NCBI GenBank assembly: GCA_947629915.1
Contig: CANRFN010000034.1
Coordinates: 1 to 46,782, forward strand
DNA length: 46,782 nt
Direction: 5' to 3'
DNA from: an uncultured Oscillospiraceae bacterium
GTDB lineage: Bacteria; Bacillota; Clostridia; Oscillospirales; Oscillospiraceae
Shown: positions 26,184 to 35,624 of the stretch, piece after piece
Layout: the number at the start of each line of letters is the position of its first letter
How positions within the stretch are numbered: the stretch's first letter is position 1
Notes under the pieces: generated by a model
Told to the model about the DNA's origin: nothing
Seen by the model: the letters and a program-made list of their open reading frames with translations, nothing else
The model's database searches: none
Made by a program: the position numbers and the translations under genes

Positions 26184-27547
26184 TCACTGCACTGCTTCTT
26201 CCTGCTCCTCCTCCGGGCGGAAGGACTCCATGAAGCGCCACAGGAGGAAGGTACAGAAGTACGGGAATGTGTAGATATGGTTGCCATAGCCGATGTTGTT
26301 GGCAGACAGCTTGAATCCGTAGCGAATGTCCGGGTAGTGCTCGGAACCGATGAGCGTTTGCATGGATTTCGCTCTTCCGTCTTTCGCCTTTACCTCTACA
26401 GGAATGAGAGAGTCTTTGGATCGAATGAAGAAGTCTGCTTCCAGCGTGGAGTTTTCGCGCTTGTAGTAGTAGAGATCGTATCCCTGTTTCACCAATGCCT
26501 CTCCTACCATGTTTTCATAGAGAGCGCCCTTGTACACACCGAGATTCTTGTTTGCCCGCAAGTCCTGCTGCGCTTCCCTATCCAACATGGATACCAACAA
26601 CCCGGTATCGCAGAAATACAGCTTAAACACATCGGGGTCATAGTTCCCTCCGAGAGGCAACTCTGGAAACTCCATGCAGTGGCAAATATTCACCATCCCT
26701 GCATCGTTCAGCCAATCTACACAGCCGCGATAATCCCGGGATCTGGCTCCAGGCGCGACCTTCGTTATCTGAAATTTCTTGTTTCCTCTGGCAAGTTGGG
26801 GCGCAACCCGGTTGAAAACATTGACGACTCGTGCTTGATCAACACCTATGGCGTATTTGCAGATATCGTCTTGATAGCCAGCAATGATCCGCCGCTGTTC
26901 CTCCAGCGATCCCTCAAAGGTACCTTTTTGATATAAGACGCCACCACCGCAGGCATTCCGCCAAGAATACTGAAGTCAAGGAAAAGGGAGTGATAGGTCC
27001 TCATCTCATTTTCGCTGAAAGGGCGGAGCTCTTTCATGTGGTTTAGCATGTTCTCGATCACTTCAGCCTGATAGCCCTTTGCCCAAAGGAATTCTTCAAA
27101 GTCCATGGAGTACATATCGTAGTCTTGCTTGTATCCAACGCTGATACTTGCTATTCTTTTATAATTCACTCCAAGCATGGAGCCGCTGCATATCACATCG
27201 AATCGTCCATCCAGGCAAAAGAACTTTAAGGATGTGGTGATTTCAGGAAAGTCCGTGATCTCATCAAAGAAGATCAGTGTCTTGCCCGGAATAAACCGCT
27301 TTGACGGATCCAAGAGTGAGATGTTCTTAATAACATCTTGTGTAGTATATCCGTCTTGAATGATTCTTCTATATTGCGGATCTTCGGCACAATTGATCTC
27401 GATGATGCTTTCATAGGTATCCTGCGCAAAATGCAGAATGGATTCCGTTTTGCCAATCTGACGTGCGCCTCGAATGATCAAGGGTTTTCTGTCCGGATCT
27501 GCCTTCCACTTCGTAAGAAAGGTGTCTACTTTCCGCTTCAAATACAT
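26184..27547 (-). pseudogene. AAA ATPase with DUF4143-type C-terminus, broken by a frameshift
   Basis: The first part (27547 down to about 26930) has Walker A GARQIGKT at residues 27-34, Walker B TLIFFDEI and the sensor CSGSMLG. The frame then changes at C AAA AAG (about 26923-26935). The other frame continues as GTFEGSLEEQRRIIAGYQDD, through ARSRDYRGCVDWLNDAGMVN, to a nuclease-like end (LEADFFIRSKDSLIPVEVKA). One extra A in the five-A run would restore a single 454-residue protein, the usual length. ATPases of this type are accessory proteins of uncertain role. The start has AGGAGG. Base composition looks AT-richer than all neighbours, suggesting recent acquisition. A sequencing error in the A-run is the main alternative. 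Confidence 0.8.
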
Positions 27548-27582
27548 CTGCCAAGCACCTCCTCATGGAGCTCTCTCCGCTA

Positions 27583-27611
27583 TGATACACGTTTTACGGG
27601 CGATTATCAAC
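27583..27611 (-). promoter_or_regulatory. Promoter of the ATPase gene
   Basis: Minus-strand TTGATA (27606-27611), a 17-bp spacer and TATCAT (27583-27588), about 36 bp before the start codon. Confidence 0.6.
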
Positions 27612-27822
27612 GGGATTTGGCAGATTTAAGGCCGTATTTTCTCCAAGCGGTCACATTTTATGGGTGCATTCTAAGCCGAATTTCACAAAACATGATCGGT
27701 TTTTAATATCATCTGCACATTTCATGAGTCAATTGGGACCAGCGCCAGCTGACGCAACCAGGCCGGGCGTTTTCACATGCCATGCCAGGACATCCAGCCC
27801 GCCAAGCATACTGCACAAGGCC

Positions 27823-27862
27823 AAGACGGCCTGCGGAACACCCCTGTCCCGCAGGCCGTCTT
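27823..27862. terminator. Terminator after the esterase gene
   Basis: Perfect 14-bp arms (AAGACGGCCTGCGG and its complement) with a 12-base loop, 39 bp after the esterase stop. The better T-run (TTTCTGTTTTC) is on the plus strand. The remaining 27612-27822 contains nothing I recognise. Confidence 0.7.
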
Positions 27863-27901
27863 TCTGTTTTCTCTTCACAAGGGGCTGGATCTGCACCGTG
27901 C

Positions 27902-29194
27902 TCAGAAGATCTTCTGGAGGAAGTTATAGAACGCCAGGTGCCAGGACCCGATGGAGTGATACCGCATGGGGAAGATATCAAAGAGGGTGTTCACGCCGTA
28001 GTCCAGGCGGGGTTCGATCTGGGTGAGAGCGGTGTAGTCTTGGATCTGCCCCACCAGGGCGAAGTCGAAGTTGCCGCTGGAGACATAGAAGTACCGGATG
28101 GGGAGATCCCGGAAGGCCTCAGACTGGATGGCCTGGCGGTACTCCTCCTGGGACGTGCGGCTGCCGCTGAAGGTGCCGAACCAGGCGAAGTAGTCCAGAC
28201 TGCCGCAAAAGGCGGAGTGCAGCGTGGTTACAGCGCCCCGAGACAGGCCGGCAAAGGCCCGGTGATCCCGGCTGGCAGCAAATCCGGCATCGTCTATGGT
28301 CTCCGCATAGGTGGAGTACTTTCCCTCCACCGCCGGCATCAGATCCTGGCGGAGTTCGCTGCGGAAGGACCAGGTGAGCTGATCCAGGTCGTCTGCGCAG
28401 TCCTCTTCCACATAGAAGGTGGGTGTCACAACAATCAAGGGTTCGATGACCCCTGCGGCGATCATGTTGTCCAGCATCACCTTGTTGGACTCGTGGGTGG
28501 ACAGCCAGTAGTTCTCATCGTCCCCGGTGCCGTGCATCAGGTAGAGGATATTGTACTGAATGCTCTCATCGTAGCCGTAGGGAAGATAGACCAGAGCCCG
28601 CTTGGCCACAAATCTCTCATCCGTGGCATAGGCCTTGGTCTCGTACACCAGTTCCTCCACCGTGCCGGGCTGAGAGGAGGGCTGTCCGTCAAACTGAGTG
28701 GGCACCGCCCAAATCTCCCTCCGGGCATCCCCCTGGGCCGCCTTTGCGGTGTCCGTAAAGCCCTTCCAGGTCCCCAGAAAAAGGGCCAGCACCAGCAGCG
28801 CCGCCGCTGCCGGCTTCCAGGGCAGGGCCCGTGGAGCAAGCTTTTTCCAAATACAGAGGCCGGTGCCTATCACTGCAGCCAAGCCCGCCGCAATTGCCTG
28901 AATCAGGAATCCCAGATTGAAGGGGGCATAGGCGGCATAGGTGGTGTTCACAAACACAACGATGCCCCCTGCGGTCACGAAAAGCAGCAGATACGGCATT
29001 CTCCCCTGCCAGGCGGCCGCTGCGGCGAGAACGAAGAAGCAGTTCAGCACGAGGACCGTCACCACGGGGATCAGCTCTCCCAGAGCGATATACCGGATCA
29101 CATCCGCCACCGCCACCACGGAGATCACCGCTGCCGCAGCTGCCGTGATGCGGTCTGTCCAAAGGGCTGGGTCCACTTTTTTCGGGGATGGCAT
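27902..29194 (-). CDS. Membrane-anchored alpha/beta hydrolase (CE1/esterase D-like)
   Basis: A 430-residue protein. About five hydrophobic segments fill residues 15-145, then a carbohydrate-esterase-1-like domain begins near 190. Markers are RALVYLPYGYD, LYLMHGTGDDENYW, the nucleophile Ser318 in AGLSRGAV and a C-terminal His in IGSWHLAFYNFL. The layout suggests a membrane-embedded N-terminus presenting the esterase outside the cell. CE1-type enzymes include acetylxylan and feruloyl esterases and mycolyltransferases. AAGGAG lies before the ATG. It begins 58 bp after the histidine kinase on the same strand, so it may belong to the two-component operon or be one of its targets. Confidence 0.85.
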   Translation of the reverse strand: MPSPKKVDPALWTDRITAAAAAVISVVAVADVIRYIALGELIPVVTVLVLNCFFVLAAAAAWQGRMPYLLLFVTAGGIVVFVNTTYAAYAPFNLGFLIQAIAAGLAAVIGTGLCIWKKLAPRALPWKPAAAALLVLALFLGTWKGFTDTAKAAQGDARREIWAVPTQFDGQPSSQPGTVEELVYETKAYATDERFVAKRALVYLPYGYDESIQYNILYLMHGTGDDENYWLSTHESNKVMLDNMIAAGVIEPLIVVTPTFYVEEDCADDLDQLTWSFRSELRQDLMPAVEGKYSTYAETIDDAGFAASRDHRAFAGLSRGAVTTLHSAFCGSLDYFAWFGTFSGSRTSQEEYRQAIQSEAFRDLPIRYFYVSSGNFDFALVGQIQDYTALTQIEPRLDYGVNTLFDIFPMRYHSIGSWHLAFYNFLQKIF

Positions 29195-29252
29195 GTTTCA
29201 AAACTCCTTGCTTGCAAAATGAGGTAGGGCGAGAACACTCTGTCCAGCCGCT

Positions 29253-30551
29253 TCAGACAGCGGCGGATGCCGGCACAGGGATGGGAATCATGATGTCCAC
29301 CAGGAACATCCCGTGGGAGGCCTGGAAGGAGACATGTCCCTGATAGCGCTCCACCAGGTACCGAATGGACCGGACTCCAAATCCATGGTCCCGGGGATTG
29401 GCCTTCGTGGTCTGGGGCAGTCCATCCCGGAACTGCGGCGGATGTTGGCAGGTATTCTCTGCGTGGATGCTGAGGATGTTGGCCTGCCGGCAGATGGACA
29501 GGCTGATCACCCGGTTCTCCAGGTCCTCCCCCAGCACGCCTTCAATGGCATTCTCCAAAATGTTGCCGAAGATGGAGTAGAGGTCCGGGTCGCTGATGAA
29601 GGCGAGCTCATTCTGGTCCACCATGTAGGTGAGCAGGATCCCGTGCTTCTCACAGAACAGCATTTTCTGGGTGAGGATGGCATCCAGCGTCTCGTTGCCC
29701 GTCTTGCACACGGCATCGTAGATGGCCACGGCGTCCTCGATCTCCTGCAGCGCTGCCTGCTGGTCCTGCCGGCCGGCAGCCCGTACAGCGGCAATCTGGT
29801 GCTTCAGGTCGTGGCACTTCATGTTTACGATGTCCATGCTCTCCTTGGAGATCTTGTACTGGGTGCGCTCTGCCGCCAGCAGCTGCTGCACCAGTTGATT
29901 CTCCAGCTCCAGCCGGCCGCTTTTCAGCTCAAAATACTGCAGGCCCAGGGCAAAGCAGCATGTGATAATGAGGACCATCCGGGCATAGATCTCATAGTCC
30001 AGTCCGTTTAAGCGGAACACCATGCCAGTGATAATCAGCACCATGAGAGAAGTCACCGCGCTGAGCAGCACCAGGGTGCCGTTTCCGCCCAGGTCTACCG
30101 CCTGCCGGTCCAAATCCCAGCGGTGAATCAGCAGCCACCAGCCGGCCGCGGCAAACAGGAGCAGGCAGAGAATGTGAATGGGCGGCGTCTGCTCATAGGT
30201 GAGGCCCAGCAGCACCATGATGATCTTGTTCACGTTCAAGGCGGTGTTCTGCAGCAGGTACGCCATCACGCAGAGGTATAGGGCCGTGCGGAAGGGGACC
30301 TGAAACATGGCCCAGAACAGCAGCACCGTGGCCAAAAACAGCGGTGTGCTCACGGTAACGGGGGTTTCCAACTCCTCCGGGAACAGCAGAAAGAACCCCA
30401 CTCCCAGAAGGAGGGCTGTGCCCAGCAGCGCTGTGGGGACAAACCAGGGCCGCCTCTGGAATCGGAGAAACAGCGGGAGTTCAATGAGCAGAATCCCGAT
30501 CACAAACAGCCCCCGGTACGAGAGGATATAGGTAAAGAGGAAGTCACTCAT
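29253..30551 (-). CDS. Sensor histidine kinase, GHKL type (AgrC/NatK-like)
   Basis: A 432-residue membrane kinase. Seven or so hydrophobic segments cover residues 1-205. A coiled-coil-like linker (LELENQLVQQLLAAERTQ) leads to the H-box MKCHDLKHQI with phospho-acceptor His247. The N-box is NILENAIEG and the glycine loop HGFGVRSIRYL. Its polytopic sensor resembles AgrC-type kinases that detect peptides or membrane signals. The start overlaps the response regulator stop by 8 bp, so the two are co-translated and form one system. Confidence 0.92.
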   Translation of the reverse strand: MSDFLFTYILSYRGLFVIGILLIELPLFLRFQRRPWFVPTALLGTALLLGVGFFLLFPEELETPVTVSTPLFLATVLLFWAMFQVPFRTALYLCVMAYLLQNTALNVNKIIMVLLGLTYEQTPPIHILCLLLFAAAGWWLLIHRWDLDRQAVDLGGNGTLVLLSAVTSLMVLIITGMVFRLNGLDYEIYARMVLIITCCFALGLQYFELKSGRLELENQLVQQLLAAERTQYKISKESMDIVNMKCHDLKHQIAAVRAAGRQDQQAALQEIEDAVAIYDAVCKTGNETLDAILTQKMLFCEKHGILLTYMVDQNELAFISDPDLYSIFGNILENAIEGVLGEDLENRVISLSICRQANILSIHAENTCQHPPQFRDGLPQTTKANPRDHGFGVRSIRYLVERYQGHVSFQASHGMFLVDIMIPIPVPASAAV

Positions 30552-31257
30552 ACAGCCGATGCCCTCCCAGATAGGTGTTCATGGCGTCCAGAAACTCCAC
30601 CCTGCGGGAGCGGCCGATGGTGAACTCCTTGCCGTGGACCACCACCAGCTCCCGGCGGAAGCTCTGAACGTGCTGCAGATTCACCAGGAAGGAGTTGCTG
30701 GGCCGGGCGAATCCCCGCTCCTTCAGGGCGGCCTCCACCGCTTTCAGGGTGCTGCGGAAGGCGATGTCCCCGTCTGCGGTGTGGAAAATCACCCGGTGTC
30801 CGCTGCCCTCTACGTAATAGACGCGGCTGCAGGATACCCGTGTGAGCCCCTCTGGGCTGGGGATGGCGAACCAGTCCTCCCGGGTGGGCAAATTCTGCAT
30901 GGCTTTGTCCAGTTTCAGGGCAAAATGGGCATACCGGACCGGCTTGATGAGGTAGTCCATGGCGTTCACGGAGTACCCCTGCACCGCATACTGGGTGAGG
31001 TTCGTTACAAATATCAGGATCACCAGACGGTCCAGCTTCCGCAGCTCCTCCGCTGTGCGCATGCCGTCCATCACCGGAAGGTCTATGTCCATGAGGACGA
31101 TGTCGGTCTCGGGAGTGTAGTGCTCCAGGAATTCCGCGCCGTTGCGGTACCGGGTGACGCAGAGCCCCGTCCCCCGCTCCGTCTGGTACTGGGCGAGGTA
31201 CTGCTGCAGGATGCCGGCGTACTCGTCTTCATCCTCTACAATAGAAATGTGGACCAC
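30544..31257 (-). CDS. Response regulator, LytTR DNA-binding type (AgrA-like)
   Basis: A 237-residue regulator. The receiver domain has acidic residues at 8-12 (EDEDE), phospho-acceptor Asp57 (LMDIDLPVMDG) and a Lys in DYLIKPVRY. The C-terminal LytTR domain starts around residue 135 (SRVYYVEGSGHRVIFH), with NSFLVNLQHVQSFRRELVV near its end. The start is a GTG with GGAGGGAG just upstream. Its probable partner is the kinase that follows. Targets may include its own operon, the esterase downstream or the divergent GH3 gene. Confidence 0.93.
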   Translation of the reverse strand: MVHISIVEDEDEYAGILQQYLAQYQTERGTGLCVTRYRNGAEFLEHYTPETDIVLMDIDLPVMDGMRTAEELRKLDRLVILIFVTNLTQYAVQGYSVNAMDYLIKPVRYAHFALKLDKAMQNLPTREDWFAIPSPEGLTRVSCSRVYYVEGSGHRVIFHTADGDIAFRSTLKAVEAALKERGFARPSNSFLVNLQHVQSFRRELVVVHGKEFTIGRSRRVEFLDAMNTYLGGHRLYE

Positions 31258-31369
31258 TTTGCTCCCTCCTTCCTGTGGGACTGGGGCTGCGATGCTGCGG
31301 TGCGGAATCTCCCATCCGCAGCGGCGGAAAATGGCCCTGCAGTCTCAAAAATCGCACAAATTCAGTGTG

Positions 31370-31398
31370 ATTATATAGGCAATCTTTCCAAATGGCAA
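31370..31398 (-). promoter_or_regulatory. Promoter of the two-component operon
   Basis: Minus-strand TTGCCA (31393-31398), a 17-bp spacer and TATAAT (31370-31375). TCAGTTATG (31401-31409), one base away from a common LytTR half-site pattern, lies just upstream of the -35, but no properly spaced second half-site is clear. Confidence 0.65.
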
Positions 31399-31511
31399 TG
31401 TCAGTTATGACGTTTTTCCGGTGAGATACGCCACTTCTCTGAAAACCCCTGCGACCTGTGATAGTATCCCTCCGCCCCAGCACAAGCAAGCAAGTCTAGA
31501 GGAGGAATAGT

Positions 31512-34500
31512 ATGAACAAGAAACCAAAAGTGGGCTTGTTCCGCGGCCTGGTCAGCATTCTCAGCGTGCTGCTGGCCATTTCCGTGGGACTGGGCCAGAT
31601 CGCCAACATGTACAGCGACTTCATGAACTCCCGTCTGGGCACCACCAATCTGAAGGTGGAGAACAGCGGCGGACTGTACTTCAAGTCTGCGTACAGCTCC
31701 CTGGCCGATGTGATCAAGGCCCAGGAGACCCTGGCAGAGGAAATCGGCAGCGAGGGCGCCGTTCTGCTGAAAAACAACGGTGCGCTTCCTCTGAACAAGG
31801 GCAGTGAGACCGTTACCCTGTGGGGTCTGAACAGCCACTTCCCCACCTTGGGCGGCATGATCGGCTCCTCCACCGGCTATGACCCCTCCAACGGCCAGCT
31901 CAGCTACGGCATGGAGGAGGCCATGCAGGCCAAGGGCTTCTCCCTGAACCAGAGCATGCTGGACTTCTACGCCGGCGGCCTGGGCCAGCAGTATGCCCGG
32001 AGAGGCTTCGGCCAGACCGGCCACGGCCTGTCTCCCGCCTTCACCGCCACCTATGAGGAGCCCTCCGGCTACCCCGTAGGCGAGATTCCCCCGTCCATGT
32101 ACGAGGACAGCCTGCTGTCCAGCGCAGATGGCACCGCAGCTGTGGTGGTCATCTCCCGGGACAACTCCGAGGCCGCAGACTACAACCCCGACATGACCAA
32201 CACCACCGAGGGAGACTCCTATGTGCGCCCCCTGGCCCTGTCTGATTACGAGAAGGGGCTTCTGGACCTGGCGAAGGCCCACAGCAGCAAGGTGATCGTC
32301 CTCATCAACTCGGACTGCGCCGTAGAGATCGAAGACCTGAAGAACGATGACGGCATCGGCGCCATTGTCTGGACCGGCGCCCCCGGCATGTACGGCTTCC
32401 TGGGCGTGGCAGACGTCCTGTCCGGCGATGTGAACCCCTCCGGCCACCTGCCGGACACCTATGCGGTGAGCTCCGTCTCCGCCCCCGCCATGCAGAACTT
32501 CGGCCTCTTCATGTACACCAACAACTCCCAGTCCTCCAACCCCGGTCTCACCGCAGACGACAAGGCGGACTGGTACATCGTGGAGACAGAGAACATCTAT
32601 CTGGGCTACAAGTACTATGAGACCCGGTATGAGGACTCCATCCTGGGCCAGGGCAACGCCACAGACGGCGCCGGCGCTGTGGGCAGCAGCTGGAACTACG
32701 CCGATGAGGTGTCCTATCCCTTCGGCTACGGCCTGAGCTATACCACCTTCCAGCAGAAGCTGGTGAGCGTGGACGTGAATCCCGGCGGCGTCTCCACCGC
32801 AGTGGTGGAAGTCACCAACACCGGCAGCGTGGCCGGCAAGGACGTGGTTCAGCTCTACGTCCAGACCCCGTACACCCCCGGCGGTCTGGAGAAGGCCTCC
32901 ATTCAGCTTCTGGACTATGCCAAGACCGGCATTCTGGAGCCCGGCGCCTCTGAGACCGTCACCATCGAATTCGATATGGCCTATGCCGCCAGCTATGACG
33001 AAAATACCAACGGCGGTGCATGGGTTCTGGATGCCGGAGACTACTACTTCGCCATCGGCAACGGCGCCCACGAGGCCCTGAACAACGTGCTGGCCGCCAA
33101 GACCGGCTCTGCAGACAGCCTGGTCTCCACCACGGACAGCGACACCATCGATGCCTCCTGCGCCTCTCTCTGGACGCTGTCTGCCCGGGACGAGAGCACC
33201 TACTCCCAGAACGTCACCAACGCCCTGCAGGACATGGACATCAACAAGCTCATCCCCGATGCCGCAGAGTACACCACCCGTTCGGACTGGACAAAGGGCT
33301 GGAAGTCTGTGGACTCCCTCACCCCCACCGATGAGATGATGGTGGGCCTCACCAACAGCAACTACACCTTCACCGCCAACGGGGACGCCGTCTCCTGGGG
33401 CGTGGACAGCGGCCTTGTGGCGGCAGATTTCATGGTCCTGGATGACAGCGGCAACCTCACCGGCGTCAAGGACTGGAGCGATCCCGCCTGGGATCAGCTG
33501 GTAGACCAGATCACGCTGGATGACGCCATCAACTTCATCGAGCACGCCGGCGACAACCTGGAGCGCATCGACTCCATCCAGCTGCCCGCCGTAGTGAACC
33601 ACGATGGCCCTCTGGGCTTCACCTATGACCAGGTCCCCGGCTACTATGCCAACTGGGGCTCCAGCTCCGCGGACGAGCCCACCTATGTGGGCAGCGGCGA
33701 TGCGCAGTCCACCTACGCCATGAACACCATGCCCACCGAGCCCATGGTGGCGGCCACCTGGAACAAGGAACTGGTGGAAGAGGAAGGCGTTCTCTTCGGC
33801 GAGATGGCCCTCTGGTCCAACATGAACTCCATTATCGCTCCGGGCATGAACCTGCACCGCACCCCCTACTGCGCCAGGAACCATGAGTACTACTCCGAGG
33901 ACGCCATGCTCACCAACCTCATGGGCGTGGCCCTGGGCAAGGGCATGCAGTCCAAGGGCCTTCTGGCTGAGCCCAAGCACCTGGCCTTCAACCACCAGGA
34001 GCTGAACCGCTCCGGCTGCTCCACCTTCATGACAGAGCAGGCCGCCCGTGAGAACGAACTGCGCGGCTTCCAGGGCGTTCTCTCCGGCAACTACACCGGC
34101 TCTGTGATGACCGCCTTCAACCGCGCCGGCACCGTCTACGCAGGTGCCCACACCGGTCTGCTCACCCAGATTCTCCGCAACGAGTGGGGCTTCACCGGCT
34201 TCGTCATCACCGACATGATCAACGGCGCAGACTACATGAACTGGCGTGACATGGTGGCAGCCGGCGGCACCGGCGCTCTCACCAGCACCGCCTACGACGC
34301 ATCCAACATCGGCTCCATGAGCTCCGCTGCCAACGTGGAGAAGATCAAGGCCGATGGCTCCTTCCAGCTGCAGATGAAGCAGGCACTGCGCTACGCCGTG
34401 TACACTGCCATCAACAGCAACCTGATGAACAACTACAACACGGAGACCAGGCTCCTCACCGTAAACACCTGGTGGCAGAACGCCTTCATCGCCTGCTCTG

Positions 34501-34589
34501 TGGTACTGGGCATTTTGGACGCAGTCTGTGCTGTCTTCTATGTCCTGAATGCCAACAAGGCGAGCGGCACAGCCAGTGCAAAACATTAA
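31512..34589 (+). CDS. Membrane-anchored glycoside hydrolase family 3 with permuted domain order
   Basis: A 1025-residue beta-glucosidase/xylosidase-type enzyme. A hydrophobic segment (about 10-30) anchors the N-terminus and another (about 985-1010) the C-terminus. The GH3 C-domain comes first (EEIGSEGAVLLKNNGALPL, from about 77), then a fibronectin-III-like domain (about 415-505), then the catalytic TIM-barrel domain (about 670-960). This reversed order is known from some rumen clostridial GH3 enzymes. The nucleophile is Asp901 in GFVITDMINGAD; PKHLAFNHQE is the usual Lys-His motif region. GAGGAGGAA precedes the ATG. It is divergent from the two-component operon and 13 bp before a small membrane protein. 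It likely works on the outer face of the membrane. Confidence 0.92.
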   Translation: MNKKPKVGLFRGLVSILSVLLAISVGLGQIANMYSDFMNSRLGTTNLKVENSGGLYFKSAYSSLADVIKAQETLAEEIGSEGAVLLKNNGALPLNKGSETVTLWGLNSHFPTLGGMIGSSTGYDPSNGQLSYGMEEAMQAKGFSLNQSMLDFYAGGLGQQYARRGFGQTGHGLSPAFTATYEEPSGYPVGEIPPSMYEDSLLSSADGTAAVVVISRDNSEAADYNPDMTNTTEGDSYVRPLALSDYEKGLLDLAKAHSSKVIVLINSDCAVEIEDLKNDDGIGAIVWTGAPGMYGFLGVADVLSGDVNPSGHLPDTYAVSSVSAPAMQNFGLFMYTNNSQSSNPGLTADDKADWYIVETENIYLGYKYYETRYEDSILGQGNATDGAGAVGSSWNYADEVSYPFGYGLSYTTFQQKLVSVDVNPGGVSTAVVEVTNTGSVAGKDVVQLYVQTPYTPGGLEKASIQLLDYAKTGILEPGASETVTIEFDMAYAASYDENTNGGAWVLDAGDYYFAIGNGAHEALNNVLAAKTGSADSLVSTTDSDTIDASCASLWTLSARDESTYSQNVTNALQDMDINKLIPDAAEYTTRSDWTKGWKSVDSLTPTDEMMVGLTNSNYTFTANGDAVSWGVDSGLVAADFMVLDDSGNLTGVKDWSDPAWDQLVDQITLDDAINFIEHAGDNLERIDSIQLPAVVNHDGPLGFTYDQVPGYYANWGSSSADEPTYVGSGDAQSTYAMNTMPTEPMVAATWNKELVEEEGVLFGEMALWSNMNSIIAPGMNLHRTPYCARNHEYYSEDAMLTNLMGVALGKGMQSKGLLAEPKHLAFNHQELNRSGCSTFMTEQAARENELRGFQGVLSGNYTGSVMTAFNRAGTVYAGAHTGLLTQILRNEWGFTGFVITDMINGADYMNWRDMVAAGGTGALTSTAYDASNIGSMSSAANVEKIKADGSFQLQMKQALRYAVYTAINSNLMNNYNTETRLLTVNTWWQNAFIACSVVLGILDAVCAVFYVLNANKASGTASAKH

Positions 34590-34602
34590 GGAGGGCTGAG
34601 CA

Positions 34603-35004
34603 ATGAATCCTACGAAACGTGCTTTGGGCTGCTACGTCGGCATTATTGTGGCCGCCTTCTCCATCGCCGCCTGGGCGCTCAACGGAGCGGTGAGCGGCAG
34701 CAGCGGGGATGTCTCCACCATGCTTTTGGTGGCCGCCATCATCGAGCTTGCCGCAGTGGTGCTCACCTTTGCCGCAGGTCCCCGCCCCATCTTCAACCTC
34801 ATCTCTCTGGTGACCTCTGTGCTCATCGCCTACGCCCTTACCATGAGCTTCGCCACCCAGATGAACCAACTGGGCAACGTGGTGGCCGGACTGGATGACA
34901 TCTCCTCCCTGTCCAGCTTTTTCTCCTTCGTGGCCGTCTCCGCCATCGCCCTGGTGCTGAGCATCGTGAACAACTTCCTGGGCAAGGCAAAGGCAGCCGC
35001 CTGA
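34603..35004 (+). CDS. Four-helix small membrane protein
   Basis: A 133-residue protein with four hydrophobic segments (about 8-28, 40-59, 63-85 and 105-125) and a short lysine-containing tail (GKAKAAA). AAGGAGGG precedes the ATG. It follows GH3 by 13 bp and is closed by a strong terminator, so the two form a transcription unit. No family is recognised. It may stabilise or retain the doubly anchored GH3 enzyme, but only position supports this. Confidence 0.8.
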   Translation: MNPTKRALGCYVGIIVAAFSIAAWALNGAVSGSSGDVSTMLLVAAIIELAAVVLTFAAGPRPIFNLISLVTSVLIAYALTMSFATQMNQLGNVVAGLDDISSLSSFFSFVAVSAIALVLSIVNNFLGKAKAAA

Positions 35005-35039
35005 TTCCATCACCTCCCACTTCTTCTTTTCTTCCAGGA

Positions 35040-35076
35040 TACGCCCCTTCCCGCCGTCTGTGCGGGAAGGGGCGTA
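35040..35076. terminator. Hairpin terminator after the GH3 unit
   Basis: Perfect 15-bp arms (TACGCCCCTTCCCGC and its complement) with a 7-base loop, followed by CTCTGTTTG. Confidence 0.8.
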
Positions 35077-35372
35077 CTCTGTTTGAAAACAGGCTGCAGC
35101 CGGCAGTCCAAGAAGCGTTCGCGTGCCCAGAAAATGCATCTCCCTTCGGCCGCACAGCGGATCTGGATCTCCGCCCTACCTACGAGAAGGAACCAATCCA
35201 GTCTGGCCGGAGATGGGTATTGGTGCTGAGCAGGTACGATGCAGGAAAGCAAATGACATGTACCCTGGTAAGGCCAGGCCCACACCCACGTACCCCCAGC
35301 TGTTTTGCCGGAAGGAGCGTTTGAGCAAAACCTTTTGCCAGAGAGCATAGCATTGCCCTGTGTGTAAACAGC
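35077..35372. other. Intergenic stretch, nothing recognised
   Basis: No frame on either strand shows a ribosome binding site, a domain or a convincing protein-like composition. Confidence 0.4.
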
Positions 35373-35418
35373 AAACGGGATTCACGACACCTGCTGTATG
35401 GTGCTGTGAATCCCGTTT
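35373..35418. terminator. Bidirectional hairpin terminator
   Basis: Arms AAACGGGATTCAC and GTGAATCCCGTTT (13 bp, perfect) enclose 20 bases; T-rich flanks occur on both strands. On the minus strand it would end a transcript from the second AraC gene and the two small frames. Confidence 0.7.
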
Positions 35419-35486
35419 TGTCTATGGCCTTCTATGTGTGTCCGAGTCCGCAGACTACCCTGCGTGGTTTGCCAAAGGCATGCTTC

Positions 35487-35624
35487 TCACCGAACACCGG
35501 CAGCGTACAGGTTGCGGACTTCCGCTCTGACGTCATCTGTACTGCTTGCCTTAGCCAGAGCGTCATCAAAACTTTGATCGTTGTCCTTTGCCGTATCCAA
35601 GATCAGGTTCAAAATTTGCCTCAT
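35487..35624 (-). CDS. Small unknown protein, 45 residues
   Basis: This short frame reads like a real soluble helical protein (MRQILNLILDTAKDNDQ, later DDVRAEVRNLYAAG). Its ATG shares one base with the stop of the preceding short frame (TGATG), a common sign of coupled translation. It lies downstream of the second AraC gene and before a terminator on the same strand. It may be a genuine small protein or the end of a decayed gene. No family is recognised. Confidence 0.4.
   Translation of the reverse strand: MRQILNLILDTAKDNDQSFDDALAKASSTDDVRAEVRNLYAAGVR

Noticed and set aside
26923..26935. Programmed -1 frameshift as the default reading of the ATPase
   Set aside because: CAAAAAG could slip, but no stimulatory structure is evident and frameshifting is not known to me for this family; an A-run deletion or error is simpler.
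31401..31418. Pair of LytTR binding sites upstream of the two-component promoter
   Set aside because: Only one near-match (TCAGTTATG) is visible; the expected second half-site about two turns away is missing.
31401..34586. Open frame of more than 1000 codons antisense to the GH3 gene
   Set aside because: It mirrors the GH3 codons in GC-rich DNA, has no ribosome binding site and gives a Gly/Val/His-rich, domain-free sequence; the plus strand has a clear GH3 protein.
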